DNA from: JAAZBW01 sp035647855
Lineage (GTDB): Bacteria; Actinomycetota; Actinomycetes; Actinomycetales; Actinomycetaceae
Assembly (NCBI GenBank): GCA_035647855.1
Contig: DASRMP010000050.1
Span: forward strand, 1-38,241
DNA: 38,241 bases
Direction: 5' to 3'
Below are positions 24,721-33,717 of this stretch, piece after piece (within the stretch, counting starts at the first letter, position 1; every line of letters starts with the position of its first letter). Below the pieces are notes generated by a model, which was given only the letters and a program-made list of their open reading frames with translations, was not told where the DNA came from and searched no databases. A program made the translations under genes and the position numbers.

Positions 24721-24900
24721 TTCTGTAGGAGTTTCGGCAGCGCGGGCTGATTTCGTGCGGCCCGGGGGTGCTTTTCAGCCTGTTGAACCGGTAGCGGAGC
24801 CTCTTGAACCGGTAGCCGGGCGACAACTGTAGGTGTTTCGTTTCTTCTGTAGGCGTTTGATCCGCGTTTTACTCCTACAGTAGAAACTAAACGCCTACGG
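24721..24900. repeat. Five copies of CTGTAGGNGTTT in both orientations
   Basis: Forward copies are at about 24723, 24827 and 24847; inverted copies are at about 24871-24880 and 24889-24900. The copy at 24847-24858 and the inverted copy at 24889-24900 can pair over 12 bp with one wobble, enclosing the inverted copy at 24871. TTGAACCGGTAGC is also directly repeated at about 24783 and 24804. The rest of the 680-bp gap (24635-25314) holds no gene I can support: frames there are Arg/Pro/Gly-rich and overlap in several directions. Confidence 0.75.
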
Positions 24901-25302
24901 TAGTCGAATTCGGCGGTCCGGAGGGTCGCGAACAGGCCAAAAATGGGCCAAATCGCCCCCTCGACGGCGTACGCGCCGGTCCACACGGCCGAAACTCCGA
25001 CAGTAGTCCCCGTTTTCCCTCTCGGGGAGCCTCATTCCGGGCTGAGAACGCCACATTCACCGGACTCGTGGCTGAAAACCGCGGCCGAAGAGGCCCGCAG
25101 GCGGCGTCGAACCGCCCGAATCCGCACAGCCGGCACCTACCTCGATACGTCCGCGCCGGAACACCCGAAGAACCGGCTCCCCTGGACCCAAGACCTTCTG
25201 GCAAACCTGACCACCGGCTTGTTCCGTAGTCGGGGTGGTCGCGCCTCCAAGGCCGGTGGTGCCGGCGCGGAACTTCCGGGAGCGCCGACAGCAACGTGAT
25301 GC

Positions 25303-25308
25303 GATGCT
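25303..25308 (+). promoter_or_regulatory. Candidate -10 for a leaderless transcript
   Basis: GATGCT ends 6 nt before the GTG start at 25315, and no ribosome site is visible. The spacing matches that seen upstream of the genes at 566 and 26601. Weak on its own. Confidence 0.3.
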
Positions 25309-25314
25309 GTTCGG

Positions 25315-26565
25315 GTGACGAACACCGATTTGAGTTGGCGGCCGCCTCGCCGCCGGGGCAATTACCTCGAGGGAGCGACGGGAGCGAGCCGGCTCATCGG
25401 CATCGACGCCGCCCGCGGACTGGCCCTGGTCGGCATGATGGCCGCGCACATAGGCGTGACGACCTGGGGCTTCGTACCGAGTGAGGGTCTCGTGGGCTGG
25501 CTTGGTCTTGCGCATGGCCGTCCCTCGATCCTGTTCGCCGTTGTCGGGGGGTTCTCGCTAGGAATTCTCTCTGGACGCGTCACGCCTCACCACGGCGAGA
25601 AACTCGTCCACACCCGGCTGCGTGTCCTGGTGCGCGCAACGCTGCTGCTCGTGGTGGGCGCGCTGTTGGACCTTCTCGGAACGGACATCGCCGTCATCCT
25701 CGGGCACTATGCGACCTGGTTCGCTTTCGCGCTCCCGTTCCTGCGCTGGCCGGTGAGGCGGCTGTTTGCCCTCGCGGGTGTGATCGCGGTGATCGGGCCC
25801 GTGTTGCATCTCTACCTTCCCGACCTGCTCGACACGTGGGGGTTCAGCCCGTGGCTCCGCAGCGGGAACAGCGCGCTCACGGACTTCCTTCTGACGGGCT
25901 CCTACCCCGGAGTGGTCTGGATGGCGTACATCTTTACGGGACTCGCTCTCGCCCGCCTGGAGTGGGACTCGGTCCTGAAGATCTCGCGGCTGCTCGGTGC
26001 GGGCGTGATGGCCATGATCGCCGGGTATGGCGGATCGGCACTTGCCCTGCGACTCTTCGCACCCGACTGGCCGCCCGAGGCCGAGACGGACTGGGCAACG
26101 ATCGGCGACCTGCTGAATGCGGAACCGCACGCGGACACCTTCTTCGAGGCGCTCGGCTCCGGAGGCGTGGCCGTCACCGTGATCGCCGTCTTCATGCTGA
26201 TCGCCCGATACGCCGCATGGACGCTCGCCCCGCTGGCGGCGGTCGGATCGATGTCGCTCACCGTCTACAGCCTGCATATCGTCTGGGTGGCAGCGTTGCC
26301 CGGCTGGCCCGAAACCAATGCCATGCTGGCTTGGATGGCGCTCACGTTCATCGTCTTCGCGATGGTCTGGAAGTTCTTCTTCGGACGCGGGCCCTTCGAG
26401 CACTGGATGTATGTCGTCACGGTGAAGGCGACCCGCACGCGCGAGACCCCGGTCGGTCTCCCGGCCGCGCCCACCGCCGGTCTCCCGGCCGCGCCCACCG
26501 CCGGTCTCCCGCCGGAGTCTTCGCCGTCTTCCTCGAAGCCGCCCGCTCGCATTCGCGGCTGGTAA
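25315..26565 (+). CDS. DUF1624/DUF418-like membrane protein (heparan N-acetyltransferase-like)
   Basis: A 416-residue membrane protein with about nine to ten hydrophobic segments. The opening RLIGIDAARGLALVGMMAAH is the DUF1624 signature, a family related to heparan-alpha-glucosaminide N-acetyltransferase and to other membrane acyltransferases that move acyl groups across the membrane. The substrate is unknown. The GTG start at 25315 is probably leaderless. The cytoplasmic C-terminal tail contains GLPAAPTA twice in tandem (24-bp unit, about residues 380-395) and then a third partial copy. Confidence 0.85.
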   Translation: MTNTDLSWRPPRRRGNYLEGATGASRLIGIDAARGLALVGMMAAHIGVTTWGFVPSEGLVGWLGLAHGRPSILFAVVGGFSLGILSGRVTPHHGEKLVHTRLRVLVRATLLLVVGALLDLLGTDIAVILGHYATWFAFALPFLRWPVRRLFALAGVIAVIGPVLHLYLPDLLDTWGFSPWLRSGNSALTDFLLTGSYPGVVWMAYIFTGLALARLEWDSVLKISRLLGAGVMAMIAGYGGSALALRLFAPDWPPEAETDWATIGDLLNAEPHADTFFEALGSGGVAVTVIAVFMLIARYAAWTLAPLAAVGSMSLTVYSLHIVWVAALPGWPETNAMLAWMALTFIVFAMVWKFFFGRGPFEHWMYVVTVKATRTRETPVGLPAAPTAGLPAAPTAGLPPESSPSSSKPPARIRGW

Positions 26566-26588
26566 CCCCGCCCTCCTTGGGCTGATGA

Positions 26589-26594
26589 CACAAT
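26589..26594 (+). promoter_or_regulatory. Candidate -10 for a leaderless helicase transcript
   Basis: CACAAT ends 6 nt before the GTG at 26601. There is no Shine-Dalgarno except GCGAGG touching the start codon. Confidence 0.35.
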
Positions 26595-26600
26595 GCGAGG

Positions 26601-29225
26601 GTGGAACCCGCCCTCAATCTCCTGCTCGACGACGCCGACGACGCCCGCGAGCGCGGTGAGGACATCGACGAACTGCTATACGTCGGCTTCCACGAGTGGG
26701 CCGAATCGACCGGCAGGCCGCTCTACTCCTTTCAGGACGAGGCGCTCGCCGCGCTGCTCACCGGCGCGCACGCGATCGTCGCCACCCCCACCGGATCGGG
26801 AAAGTCGCTGGTGGCGGCCGCAGCCATCCTGGTCGCCCTGGCACGCGGTGAACGGGCGTACTACACGGCCCCCATCAAGGCGCTCGTCTCGGAGAAGTTC
26901 TTCGATCTGGTCCGCCTGTTCGGCGCCGCCAACGTGGGCATGGTGACCGGCGACGGCTCCGTCAACGGCGATGCCCCGATCATTTGCTGCACCGCCGAGA
27001 TCCTCGCCAACCAGGCGCTCCGCGAGGGCGACGAGGTAGAGGCCGGCACGGTCGTCATGGACGAGTTCCACTTCTACTCGGAGCCCGACCGCGGGTGGGC
27101 CTGGCAGGTCCCGCTCCTGGAACTGTCCCGCCCGCAGTTCGTGTTGATGTCCGCCACGCTCGGTGACACGAGCTTCTTCGCGGAGGACCTCGAGCGCCGC
27201 ACCGGGCGCGAGACCGTCACGATCACTTCCGCGGAACGGCCGGTCCCCCTCACTTTCGAGTACTCGGTGACCGCACTCCCCGACGTGCTGATGCGCCTCG
27301 TCAAGAAGGGCAAGGCCCCGGCGTACGTCGTCCACTTCTCGCAACGCGAGGCGGTCGAGCGCGCGCAGTCCCTCACGTCGATCGTGCTCACCGACAAGCC
27401 GCACCGCGAGCGCCTCGCCAAACGGCTCTCCGGCTTCCGCTTCGGCCCCGGTTTCGGTGCCACGCTCTCACGGCTGCTCCGCCTCGGCATCGGCGTTCAC
27501 CACGCCGGGATGTTGCCGCGCTACCGCCGCCTCGTCGAGCAACTCGCGCAGGAGGGCATGCTGCCGGTCATCTGCGGCACGGACACGCTCGGCGTCGGCA
27601 TAAACGTGCCCATCCGCACCGTTGTCCTCACGGCCCTCACCAAGTACGACGGCGAGCGTGTCCGTCACCTCTCCGTCCGCGAGTTCCACCAGGTCGCGGG
27701 CCGCGCGGGGCGTGCCGGCTTCGACACGGAGGGGACTGTGGTCGTGCAGGCGCCCGAGCACGTTATCGAGAACGCGAAGGCGCTCGCCAGGGCCGGCGAC
27801 GACGAACGCAAACGCCGCAAGATCGTCCGCAAGAAGGCACCTGAGGGCCAGGTGAATTGGACGGAGGCCACGTTCGGGCGCCTCCGCGATTCCGAGCCCG
27901 AGCGGCTCGTCTCGCAGTTCCGCGTGTCCCACGCGATGGTCCTCGATATCCTCGCCCGGCCCGGGGACCCGGTGGAGCACCTCGCGAGACTGCTCACGGA
28001 CACCCACGACCCGCCCGCCGACTGGAACCCCCACCTCCGCCAGGCGGCGCACATCTACCGCGCGCTCCGTCAGGCCGGAGTGGTCGAGCATCTCACGACT
28101 GCGGACGCCGGGGACGGTCCACGGCTGCGGCTCGCCGTCGAGGTTCCGGACCGGTTCGCGCTCAACTCCCCTCTCTCGCCCTTCGCGCTGGCGGCTATCA
28201 CACTGCTCGATCCGGACAGCTCGAGCTACTCCCTCGACGTCGTCTCCGTCATCGAGTCCACCCTCGAGAATCCCAACCCGGTGCTGTACGCGCAGCGGAA
28301 CGCCGCCAAGGGTGAGGCGGTCGCGGCGATGAAGGCCGATGGCCTCGACTACGAGGAACGCATGGAGGCCCTCGAGGACGTGACCTGGCCCGAGCCGCTG
28401 GCCGACATGCTCCACGGCGCGCTGGCCTCCTACATCCAGACCAACCCGTGGGCGATCGGGTACGAACTCCGGCCGAAGTCCATCGTGCGCGAGATGATCG
28501 AGCACGCGATGACGTTCACGGACCTCATCTCCCGCTATCAGCTCGGACGCAGCGAAGGCGTGGTCCTCCGCTACCTCTCCGACGCCTACCGCGCGCTCAC
28601 CAACTCCGTGCCCGCAGAGGCGCGCACCCCCGAACTCGCCGAGATCACCGACTGGCTCGCCGGCCTGGTGCGCGCCGTCGATTCCTCGCTCCTCGACGAG
28701 TGGGCCGCCCTCAACGCCGCCGTCGACGGGCCGGATACGGGGGCCGCCGCCGGTGGGCGCGGCGAGCCCGGGGAGGAGCGCGCGTTCGGTGCCGACGACG
28801 ACGGCAACGTGGCGATCACAGCCAACCCGCACGCGTTCCGGATCAGCGTCCGGAACGCGCTCATGGACCGCATCGAGGAACTCGCCCGCGAGGATTACGC
28901 GTCACTCGGCGCGCGTGATGAGGCGCTCGGCTGGCCCGCGGACCGTTGGCGGGACGCCATCGACCCGTACTGGCGCGAGCACGACTGGCTCGGCACGGGC
29001 CCGGAGGCACGGGCCGCGTCGATGGTCAAGTTCGATTCCGAGCCCGACGACGCCGCGTTCGCCCTCGCGTCCCTCTCCCCCGCCCCGGGCACCTGGATCG
29101 TGCGGCAGCGGCTCGACGACCCCGCCGGCGACGGCGACTGGTTCCTCTCGGCACGCGTGGACCTGGCGAGTTCCGCGGAGGAGGGGAGCGCCGTGGTCGG
29201 GGATATCAGCCTCGGCGAGTTGTAG
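26601..29225 (+). CDS. DUF3516-domain Ski2-like superfamily II helicase
   Basis: An 874-residue ATP-dependent helicase. Walker A is TPTGSGKS (near residues 62-69), motif II is DEFH (154-157), motif III is LMSATL, and motif VI is QVAGRAGRAG at about residue 370. The second RecA domain includes GIGVHHAGMLPRYRRLVE, typical of Ski2/Mtr4/Brr2 relatives. The C-terminal half matches the actinobacterial DUF3516 extension, with an inserted Gly/Glu-rich loop around residues 714-735. A role in RNA turnover or repair is plausible; it is not assigned to a pathway. It begins with GTG and lies 35 bp after the DUF1624 gene. Confidence 0.92.
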   Translation: MEPALNLLLDDADDARERGEDIDELLYVGFHEWAESTGRPLYSFQDEALAALLTGAHAIVATPTGSGKSLVAAAAILVALARGERAYYTAPIKALVSEKFFDLVRLFGAANVGMVTGDGSVNGDAPIICCTAEILANQALREGDEVEAGTVVMDEFHFYSEPDRGWAWQVPLLELSRPQFVLMSATLGDTSFFAEDLERRTGRETVTITSAERPVPLTFEYSVTALPDVLMRLVKKGKAPAYVVHFSQREAVERAQSLTSIVLTDKPHRERLAKRLSGFRFGPGFGATLSRLLRLGIGVHHAGMLPRYRRLVEQLAQEGMLPVICGTDTLGVGINVPIRTVVLTALTKYDGERVRHLSVREFHQVAGRAGRAGFDTEGTVVVQAPEHVIENAKALARAGDDERKRRKIVRKKAPEGQVNWTEATFGRLRDSEPERLVSQFRVSHAMVLDILARPGDPVEHLARLLTDTHDPPADWNPHLRQAAHIYRALRQAGVVEHLTTADAGDGPRLRLAVEVPDRFALNSPLSPFALAAITLLDPDSSSYSLDVVSVIESTLENPNPVLYAQRNAAKGEAVAAMKADGLDYEERMEALEDVTWPEPLADMLHGALASYIQTNPWAIGYELRPKSIVREMIEHAMTFTDLISRYQLGRSEGVVLRYLSDAYRALTNSVPAEARTPELAEITDWLAGLVRAVDSSLLDEWAALNAAVDGPDTGAAAGGRGEPGEERAFGADDDGNVAITANPHAFRISVRNALMDRIEELAREDYASLGARDEALGWPADRWRDAIDPYWREHDWLGTGPEARAASMVKFDSEPDDAAFALASLSPAPGTWIVRQRLDDPAGDGDWFLSARVDLASSAEEGSAVVGDISLGEL

Positions 29226-29240
29226 TCACCAACCGTGCAG

Positions 29241-29891
29241 TCACCAACCGCGTTCCCGCCACGTGTCCAGGGACGGCCGCTCCGCGCCGAGCGTGGTCGG
29301 GTCGCCGTGCCCGGGCCACACGACGGCGTCGTCGCCGAATCGGTCGAAAACGCGGGCCGTGACATCGTGGATGAGCGTGTGGAAGGCCTGCTTGTTCTTC
29401 GTGGCGCCGACGCCCCCGGAGAAGAGTGAGTCCCCGGCGAAGATCTGCACCGGAACATCCGGCAGGTCCAGCACGTATGCGGTCGAACCGGGCGTGTGGC
29501 CGCGGAGACTGACGGCCTCGAGGTCGAATCCGTCGAAGTGGGTGACGTCACCGTGGTCGAGGGTGAAGTCCATGGGGACGTTGATGTCGTGCGAGTCGGC
29601 GGCGCCGCAACCGGTCGCGGCCCCGGTGGAGGACTTGAGCCGCTCGAGTGCCCGCGTGTGGTCCCAGTGCGAATGGGTGGTGAGGATGGCGGAGAGGCGC
29701 GGTACCACACCCTGGTCCACGTCGCTCTCGCCCCGCTCGATCAGGGCGCGGAGTGCGGAGACATCGTCTGCGGCGTCGATGAGGACCTGCGCGCCCGTCC
29801 CCGTGTGCGTGAGGAGGTAGCAGTTGTTCTCCAAAGCCGAAACGACGGCGGTTCGGAGAGTGAGTGGACCGAGCCTGAGTGGCGATTCCAT
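29241..29891 (-). CDS. MBL-fold metallo-hydrolase (glyoxalase II-like)
   Basis: A 216-residue cytoplasmic metallo-beta-lactamase fold. The metal-binding motif is THSHWDH (His73, His75, Asp77, His78). A third His is in RGHTPGST, the bridging Asp in FAGDSLF, and the last His in WPGHGDPTT. These fit hydroxyacylglutathione-hydrolase-like proteins; actinobacteria use other thiols, so the substrate may be a mycothiol adduct. It converges on the helicase with a 15-bp gap. Confidence 0.9.
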   Translation of the reverse strand: MESPLRLGPLTLRTAVVSALENNCYLLTHTGTGAQVLIDAADDVSALRALIERGESDVDQGVVPRLSAILTTHSHWDHTRALERLKSSTGAATGCGAADSHDINVPMDFTLDHGDVTHFDGFDLEAVSLRGHTPGSTAYVLDLPDVPVQIFAGDSLFSGGVGATKNKQAFHTLIHDVTARVFDRFGDDAVVWPGHGDPTTLGAERPSLDTWRERGW

Positions 29892-29998
29892 GACAGCAGC
29901 GTAGAGATATGGGCTGCGTTATGTGAGCGAAATATGATGACTCCTCACGATGGACGCAAGCAGGCCATGAATTACGCGTGTCGAATCCGCATTAAGGT

Positions 29999-30748
29999 AT
30001 GGCCATGATCGCCGAGCCAACCCGGGAAGCGCCGCGTGCCCAGTTTCGTTTCCTGCGTAAGCGTGAGCCGGACAAGATCGGCGCTAGGCTCAACAAGCTG
30101 CGCGCCGGCGTCCTGGGCGCGAACGACGGCATCGTCTCAGTCGCGGCGACAGTGATCGGCGTCGCCGCAGCCACACCGGACAACCTCCTGGCGATCGCAA
30201 CCGCGGGGTTCGCGTCCGTCTCAGCCGGCGCGTTCTCCATGGCGGTGGGCGAGTACGTATCCGTCTCCGCTCAGCGTGACACCGAGAATTCGATCATCTC
30301 GAAGGCGAGGCGCGGCGCCGGCTCCGACTCGCTCGGGCTGATGACCAGGCTCGCCGAGGATCTCAAGGACTACGGAGTGGAGGCGCCCCTGGCCGAGCGC
30401 GTCGCCGCGGAGATGTACGCGCACGATCCGATCCGCTCCGCGAGCCGCGTGCACGGCATCGACTCCGACGACATCGTGAACCCCTGGGCGGCCGCGCTCG
30501 CCTCGCTCGTCGCCTTCATCCTGGGTTCGGCACTCCCCATAGCGGCGATCTTGCTGTTCCCGATGGGTTTCCGCATCCCTGCCACGTTCGTTTCGATCCT
30601 GGTGGCGCTCGTTCTCACCGGCTTCATCTCGGCCCGCATGGGCGATGCGCACCCGGGACGCGCCGCCGCACGCACCGTCATCGGCGGCGCCATCGCCATG
30701 GCCGCCACCTATCTCGTGGGTCTCCTATTCAACGTGGGCATGAGTTGA
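29999..30748 (+). CDS. VIT1/CCC1-family membrane transporter
   Basis: A ~249-residue integral membrane protein of the VIT1/CCC1 family, which moves Fe(II) or Mn(II). The first segment has the signature LRAGVLGANDGIVSVAATVIGV, then FSMAVGEYVSVSAQRD. A cytoplasmic helical region (~95-155) is followed by three more membrane segments, for about five in total. ATG 29999 and ATG 30005 are both possible; AAGG lies 7 nt before the second. It may export or store metal. Confidence 0.93.
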   Translation: MAMIAEPTREAPRAQFRFLRKREPDKIGARLNKLRAGVLGANDGIVSVAATVIGVAAATPDNLLAIATAGFASVSAGAFSMAVGEYVSVSAQRDTENSIISKARRGAGSDSLGLMTRLAEDLKDYGVEAPLAERVAAEMYAHDPIRSASRVHGIDSDDIVNPWAAALASLVAFILGSALPIAAILLFPMGFRIPATFVSILVALVLTGFISARMGDAHPGRAAARTVIGGAIAMAATYLVGLLFNVGMS

Positions 30749-30767
30749 CGGTTACGATGTCTGCGTC

Positions 30768-31589
30768 ATGACATCACCTCACATCCCCGACGGCGCAGGC
30801 ATTCCCGACGGCGCAGGCACCGGCCCATCTGGCACCGGCCCATCTGGCGCCGGGACCCACTACTCCGCCCCTGCCGTGGCCGGCATCGCAGACACCGCGG
30901 ACCGCTGGGACGCCGTCGTCGCGCGCGTTGCCGCGGCGTGCGAACGGGCCGGCCGGGATCCGGCCGAGGTGGAGATCCTCGCGGCGGTCAAGTCTCAGAC
31001 GCCCGAGAGCGTGGTGGCGGCACTCCGCGCGGGGTGCTGCGTGATCGGGCAGAACAAGGTGCAGGAGCTCGCCGCCACACTTCCCGAGATCCGCGAGGCA
31101 TGGCAGGGACCGCTGGAGGTCCACATGATCGGGACCCTGCAGAAGAACAAGGTCAACGCGGCGATGCGGCTCGTGGACTGCGTGCAGTCCCTCGAGCGCC
31201 TCGACATCGCCCAGAAGATGTCTTCGATCGCGGTGCGGCGCGAGCGCCCACTCGATGTATTCGTGCAGGTCAACGCTTCGTTCGAGGAGACGAAGGGCGG
31301 TGTCGACCCGATGACCGCCGTAGACTTCGCCGCCCAGGTGGCGGCCCTGGAGGGCCTCCGGCTGCGCGGTCTCATGACGATCGGCGCGAACTCGGACGAC
31401 CCCGGGATCGTCCGGGCCTCGCTTCAGCGCATGGCGCAACTCTCGGAGGCGCTCGTCGAGTCGAGGGCTCCCGGTACCGAAGACGCCCGCGAGATCTCGA
31501 TGGGCATGAGCGGCGACCTCGACGAGGCCATCGCCGCCGGTTCCACCATGGTCCGCATCGGCACGGCGATCTTCGGCCGGCGGTACTGA
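30768..31589 (+). CDS. YggS/PLPBP-family pyridoxal phosphate homeostasis protein
   Basis: A 273-residue fold-III PLP-binding protein involved in PLP balance. The PLP lysine is Lys75 (LAAVKSQTP), followed by IGQNKVQELA, HMIGTLQKNKV, and the phosphate-binding SMGMSGDLDEAIAAGSTMVRIGTAIFG. It has an unusual N-terminal extension of ~40 residues containing IPDGAG twice and GTGPS twice, encoded by tandem repeats. No ribosome site is evident; a TACGAT hexamer at 30753-30758 may be a -10 for a near-leaderless mRNA. Confidence 0.93.
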   Translation: MTSPHIPDGAGIPDGAGTGPSGTGPSGAGTHYSAPAVAGIADTADRWDAVVARVAAACERAGRDPAEVEILAAVKSQTPESVVAALRAGCCVIGQNKVQELAATLPEIREAWQGPLEVHMIGTLQKNKVNAAMRLVDCVQSLERLDIAQKMSSIAVRRERPLDVFVQVNASFEETKGGVDPMTAVDFAAQVAALEGLRLRGLMTIGANSDDPGIVRASLQRMAQLSEALVESRAPGTEDAREISMGMSGDLDEAIAAGSTMVRIGTAIFGRRY

Positions 31590-31626
31590 CCCGGTCCGAG
31601 TCTCGTGCGGTCCAGGGGTGCTTCCT

Positions 31627-32739
31627 TCAACCCGACGCGCCCGACTTCAGCCCGGCGCCGCAGAGCGGGATCAGCGTGTCCGGCGCGGGGCCGGACTTTT
31701 GCGTGTACGCCCAGTACGCGGCGAGGTTGGCCGCCGTCGTGTGCTCGACGTACAACCCCCGCGCGGCGAGAGCGGCGCGCGCCTCGAGGATCCGGTCCTC
31801 CGGAACGGTGAACACGCGGATGCCAAGACGCCGGATGTGCTCCAGCACCTGGGCTCCCCGCATGGGCCGGCCGACTGCGATCCCCTCCGCGAGCGTGGCC
31901 TCCGGCGTCACGGGCTCCGGCTCCTTGGCTCCTGCGGCGGCCGCGCGTGCTATGGGAGCGCAGTTCGCCGCCTGATACGCCACGATTTCCGGCAACGCCG
32001 GGATGGCCCCTGCGGATCGCAGTTCCTCCAAGGCGAGAACTGCCCCGATGAGAAGTGTCCCGTTGCCGAGGGGGAACAGAAGCCGCGCCGGCAGGCGTCC
32101 CAACTGCTCAAATACCTCGTATACGTAAGTCTTGGTCCCTTCGAAGAAGAAGGGATCGTACACGTGGCCGGCATACCGGCGGCCCCCCTCTTCGGCGGCC
32201 TGGCGGGCGGCGTCCGCGGCGGCGTCGCGCCCACCGGGGATTATGTGGCACGCGGCGCCGTGCGCGCGGATCGTCGCGATCTTCGCGGGGCTCGTGCCTT
32301 CGGGAACGAAGATGTCGCAGGCGATGCCGGCGCGGGCTGCGTAGGCGGCGACGGACGCACCGGCGTTGCCTGACGAGTCCTGCACGACGCCGTCGGAGCC
32401 GATGCTCGCCAAATGCGACATGAGGACTGCGGTGCCGCGGTCCTTGAAGGAGAGCGTGGGCATGAGGTAGTCCAGTTTGAGGAGGACATCCTCGTCGAAG
32501 GGGACGATCGGTGTCATCCCCTCCCCCATGGTGATGGCGCTCCAGGCATCACCGAGCTGCGGCAGGAAGGCACGGTATCGCCAGAGGCTCCACTCGGCGC
32601 GGTCGATGAGACGCGGATCCCAGGCGGGGACTCGGTGGACGAGACGGAACAGTCCGCCGCAGCGGCGGCAGGCGGCGGCGCGCGTATCGGCCGGCTCGGG
32701 GGTCCCGCAGCGGGTGCAGGCGAAGCTCATCGCGGCCAT
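31627..32739 (-). CDS. Threonine synthase-like PLP enzyme with N-terminal zinc ribbon
   Basis: A 370-residue fold-II PLP enzyme. The N-terminus has two CxxC pairs (Cys8/11 and Cys24/27), a rubredoxin-like zinc ribbon. The PLP lysine is Lys99 in LSFKDRGTAV; QDSSGNAGASVAAYAAR binds substrate and cofactor. It fits threonine synthases that use O-phosphohomoserine, but homologues of this subgroup also include enzymes of other function, so I leave the symbol blank. ATG 32739 has GAGGAG 5 nt upstream; the longer open frame runs into tRNA-Leu and is not real. Confidence 0.85.
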   Translation of the reverse strand: MAAMSFACTRCGTPEPADTRAAACRRCGGLFRLVHRVPAWDPRLIDRAEWSLWRYRAFLPQLGDAWSAITMGEGMTPIVPFDEDVLLKLDYLMPTLSFKDRGTAVLMSHLASIGSDGVVQDSSGNAGASVAAYAARAGIACDIFVPEGTSPAKIATIRAHGAACHIIPGGRDAAADAARQAAEEGGRRYAGHVYDPFFFEGTKTYVYEVFEQLGRLPARLLFPLGNGTLLIGAVLALEELRSAGAIPALPEIVAYQAANCAPIARAAAAGAKEPEPVTPEATLAEGIAVGRPMRGAQVLEHIRRLGIRVFTVPEDRILEARAALAARGLYVEHTTAANLAAYWAYTQKSGPAPDTLIPLCGAGLKSGASG

Positions 32740-32781
32740 GACGTCTCCTCGAGGCTCGCCGGACGGGGCTCGAACACCGAG

Positions 32782-32863
32782 TGCGCGAGACGGGACTCGA
32801 ACCCGTACGTCCGAAGACACTGGAACCTAAATCCAGCGCGGCTGCCAATTACGCCACTCGCGC
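32782..32863 (-). tRNA. tRNA-Leu (UAG)
   Basis: An 82-nt class II tRNA. The acceptor GCGCGAG pairs with CTCGCGC, the anticodon loop TTTAGGT carries UAG within a CTGGA/TCCAG stem, the long variable arm is TGTCTTCGGACGTA, and the T-arm is CGGGTTCGAGTCCCG. The discriminator is A; CCA is not encoded. It lies 42 bp upstream of the threonine synthase-like gene on the same strand. Confidence 0.95.
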
Positions 32864-32939
32864 GCGGGAACAGTCTACTCGGCGCGCGGACGGGGCCGAG
32901 TTCCCGTGCCCGTGCTCAGGCTCAGGCTCACGCCCAGGC

Positions 32940-33461
32940 TCAGGCAGCGTCCAACTCGGCGATCAGGCGCGACACGTGGCCCGCAGCCCGAACGTTGCGC
33001 ATCACGTGCGTGAGCGTGCCATCGGCGGCCACCACGAACGTGGACCGGATCACCGATGTCTTCAGGCGGCCCAGCACGTTGTGTTTGCCGTAGGCGTTGA
33101 ATGCCTCGGCGACGGCGTGGTCCGGATCCGAAGCGAGCGGGAACGTGAGGGCCTCGGCCTTGTGGAACTTCTCGATCGCGTCCATACCGTCCGGGGATAT
33201 CCCGACGACGGCGAAGCCCGCCTCGCGCAGCGGCTCGAGCGAGTCCCGGAAGTCGCAGGCCTCCTGGGTGCAGCCGGGAGTGCCGGCCTTCGGGTAGAAG
33301 TAGACGACGAGGCCGCGCCCGTCGGTCTCCTCGACCTCGCGCAGCAGATCCACGAGCGCGACCCTGCCCCGGCTGCCGTCCGCGAGAACGGCTTCCAGGG
33401 AGAACGAGGGGGCGGCGTCGCCGACGGCGGGGGTGAGATCTGCATACCTGTTCTTCGACAT
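32940..33461 (-). CDS. bcp: Thioredoxin-dependent thiol peroxidase (BCP/PrxQ family)
   Basis: A 173-residue cytoplasmic peroxiredoxin that reduces hydroperoxides. The peroxidatic cysteine is Cys64 and the resolving cysteine Cys69 in GTPGCTQEACDFRD, the five-residue spacing of the alpha-type PrxQ class. VVYFYPKAGTPGC and VIRSTFVVAADG are family blocks. Length is slightly above the usual ~155 because of an insertion around VEETDG. Confidence 0.96.
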   Translation of the reverse strand: MSKNRYADLTPAVGDAAPSFSLEAVLADGSRGRVALVDLLREVEETDGRGLVVYFYPKAGTPGCTQEACDFRDSLEPLREAGFAVVGISPDGMDAIEKFHKAEALTFPLASDPDHAVAEAFNAYGKHNVLGRLKTSVIRSTFVVAADGTLTHVMRNVRAAGHVSRLIAELDAA

Positions 33462-33503
33462 GGCACGATCCTAGGCCGACGGGGTGAAGCTCACACTTTG
33501 CCG

Positions 33504-33534
33504 TTGTCGCGAGCCGACTCGCCCCTGCTAAAGT
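33504..33534 (+). promoter_or_regulatory. Candidate promoter of tRNA-Lys
   Basis: TTGTCG (33504-33509) and TAAAGT (33529-33534) are separated by 19 bp and end 22 bp before the tRNA. The spacer is slightly long, so this is tentative. Confidence 0.4.
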
Positions 33535-33556
33535 GGACCCGCCCGCAAGGGCACTC

Positions 33557-33629
<73 letters not shown>

Positions 33630-33647
33630 CTGCTCAGAACGCTCTTT

Positions 33648-33675
33648 CCCCGTCTCAGCCTTAGCTGGGGCGGGG
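33648..33675 (+). terminator. Terminator-like hairpin after tRNA-Lys
   Basis: CCCCGTCTCAGC and GCTGGGGCGGGG form a 12-bp stem with two G-U pairs and a CTTA loop, 18 bp after the tRNA. No T-run follows. Confidence 0.6.
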
Positions 33676-33717
33676 TACTTGTTTGCCAGACCGATCCTGT
33701 AGGCGGCGGGTTCGAAG

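Noticed and set aside
24887..25515. Arg/Pro/Gly-rich minus-strand frames before the DUF1624 gene
   Set aside because: Overlapping frames of biased composition with no motif or ribosome site, partly antisense to a real gene.
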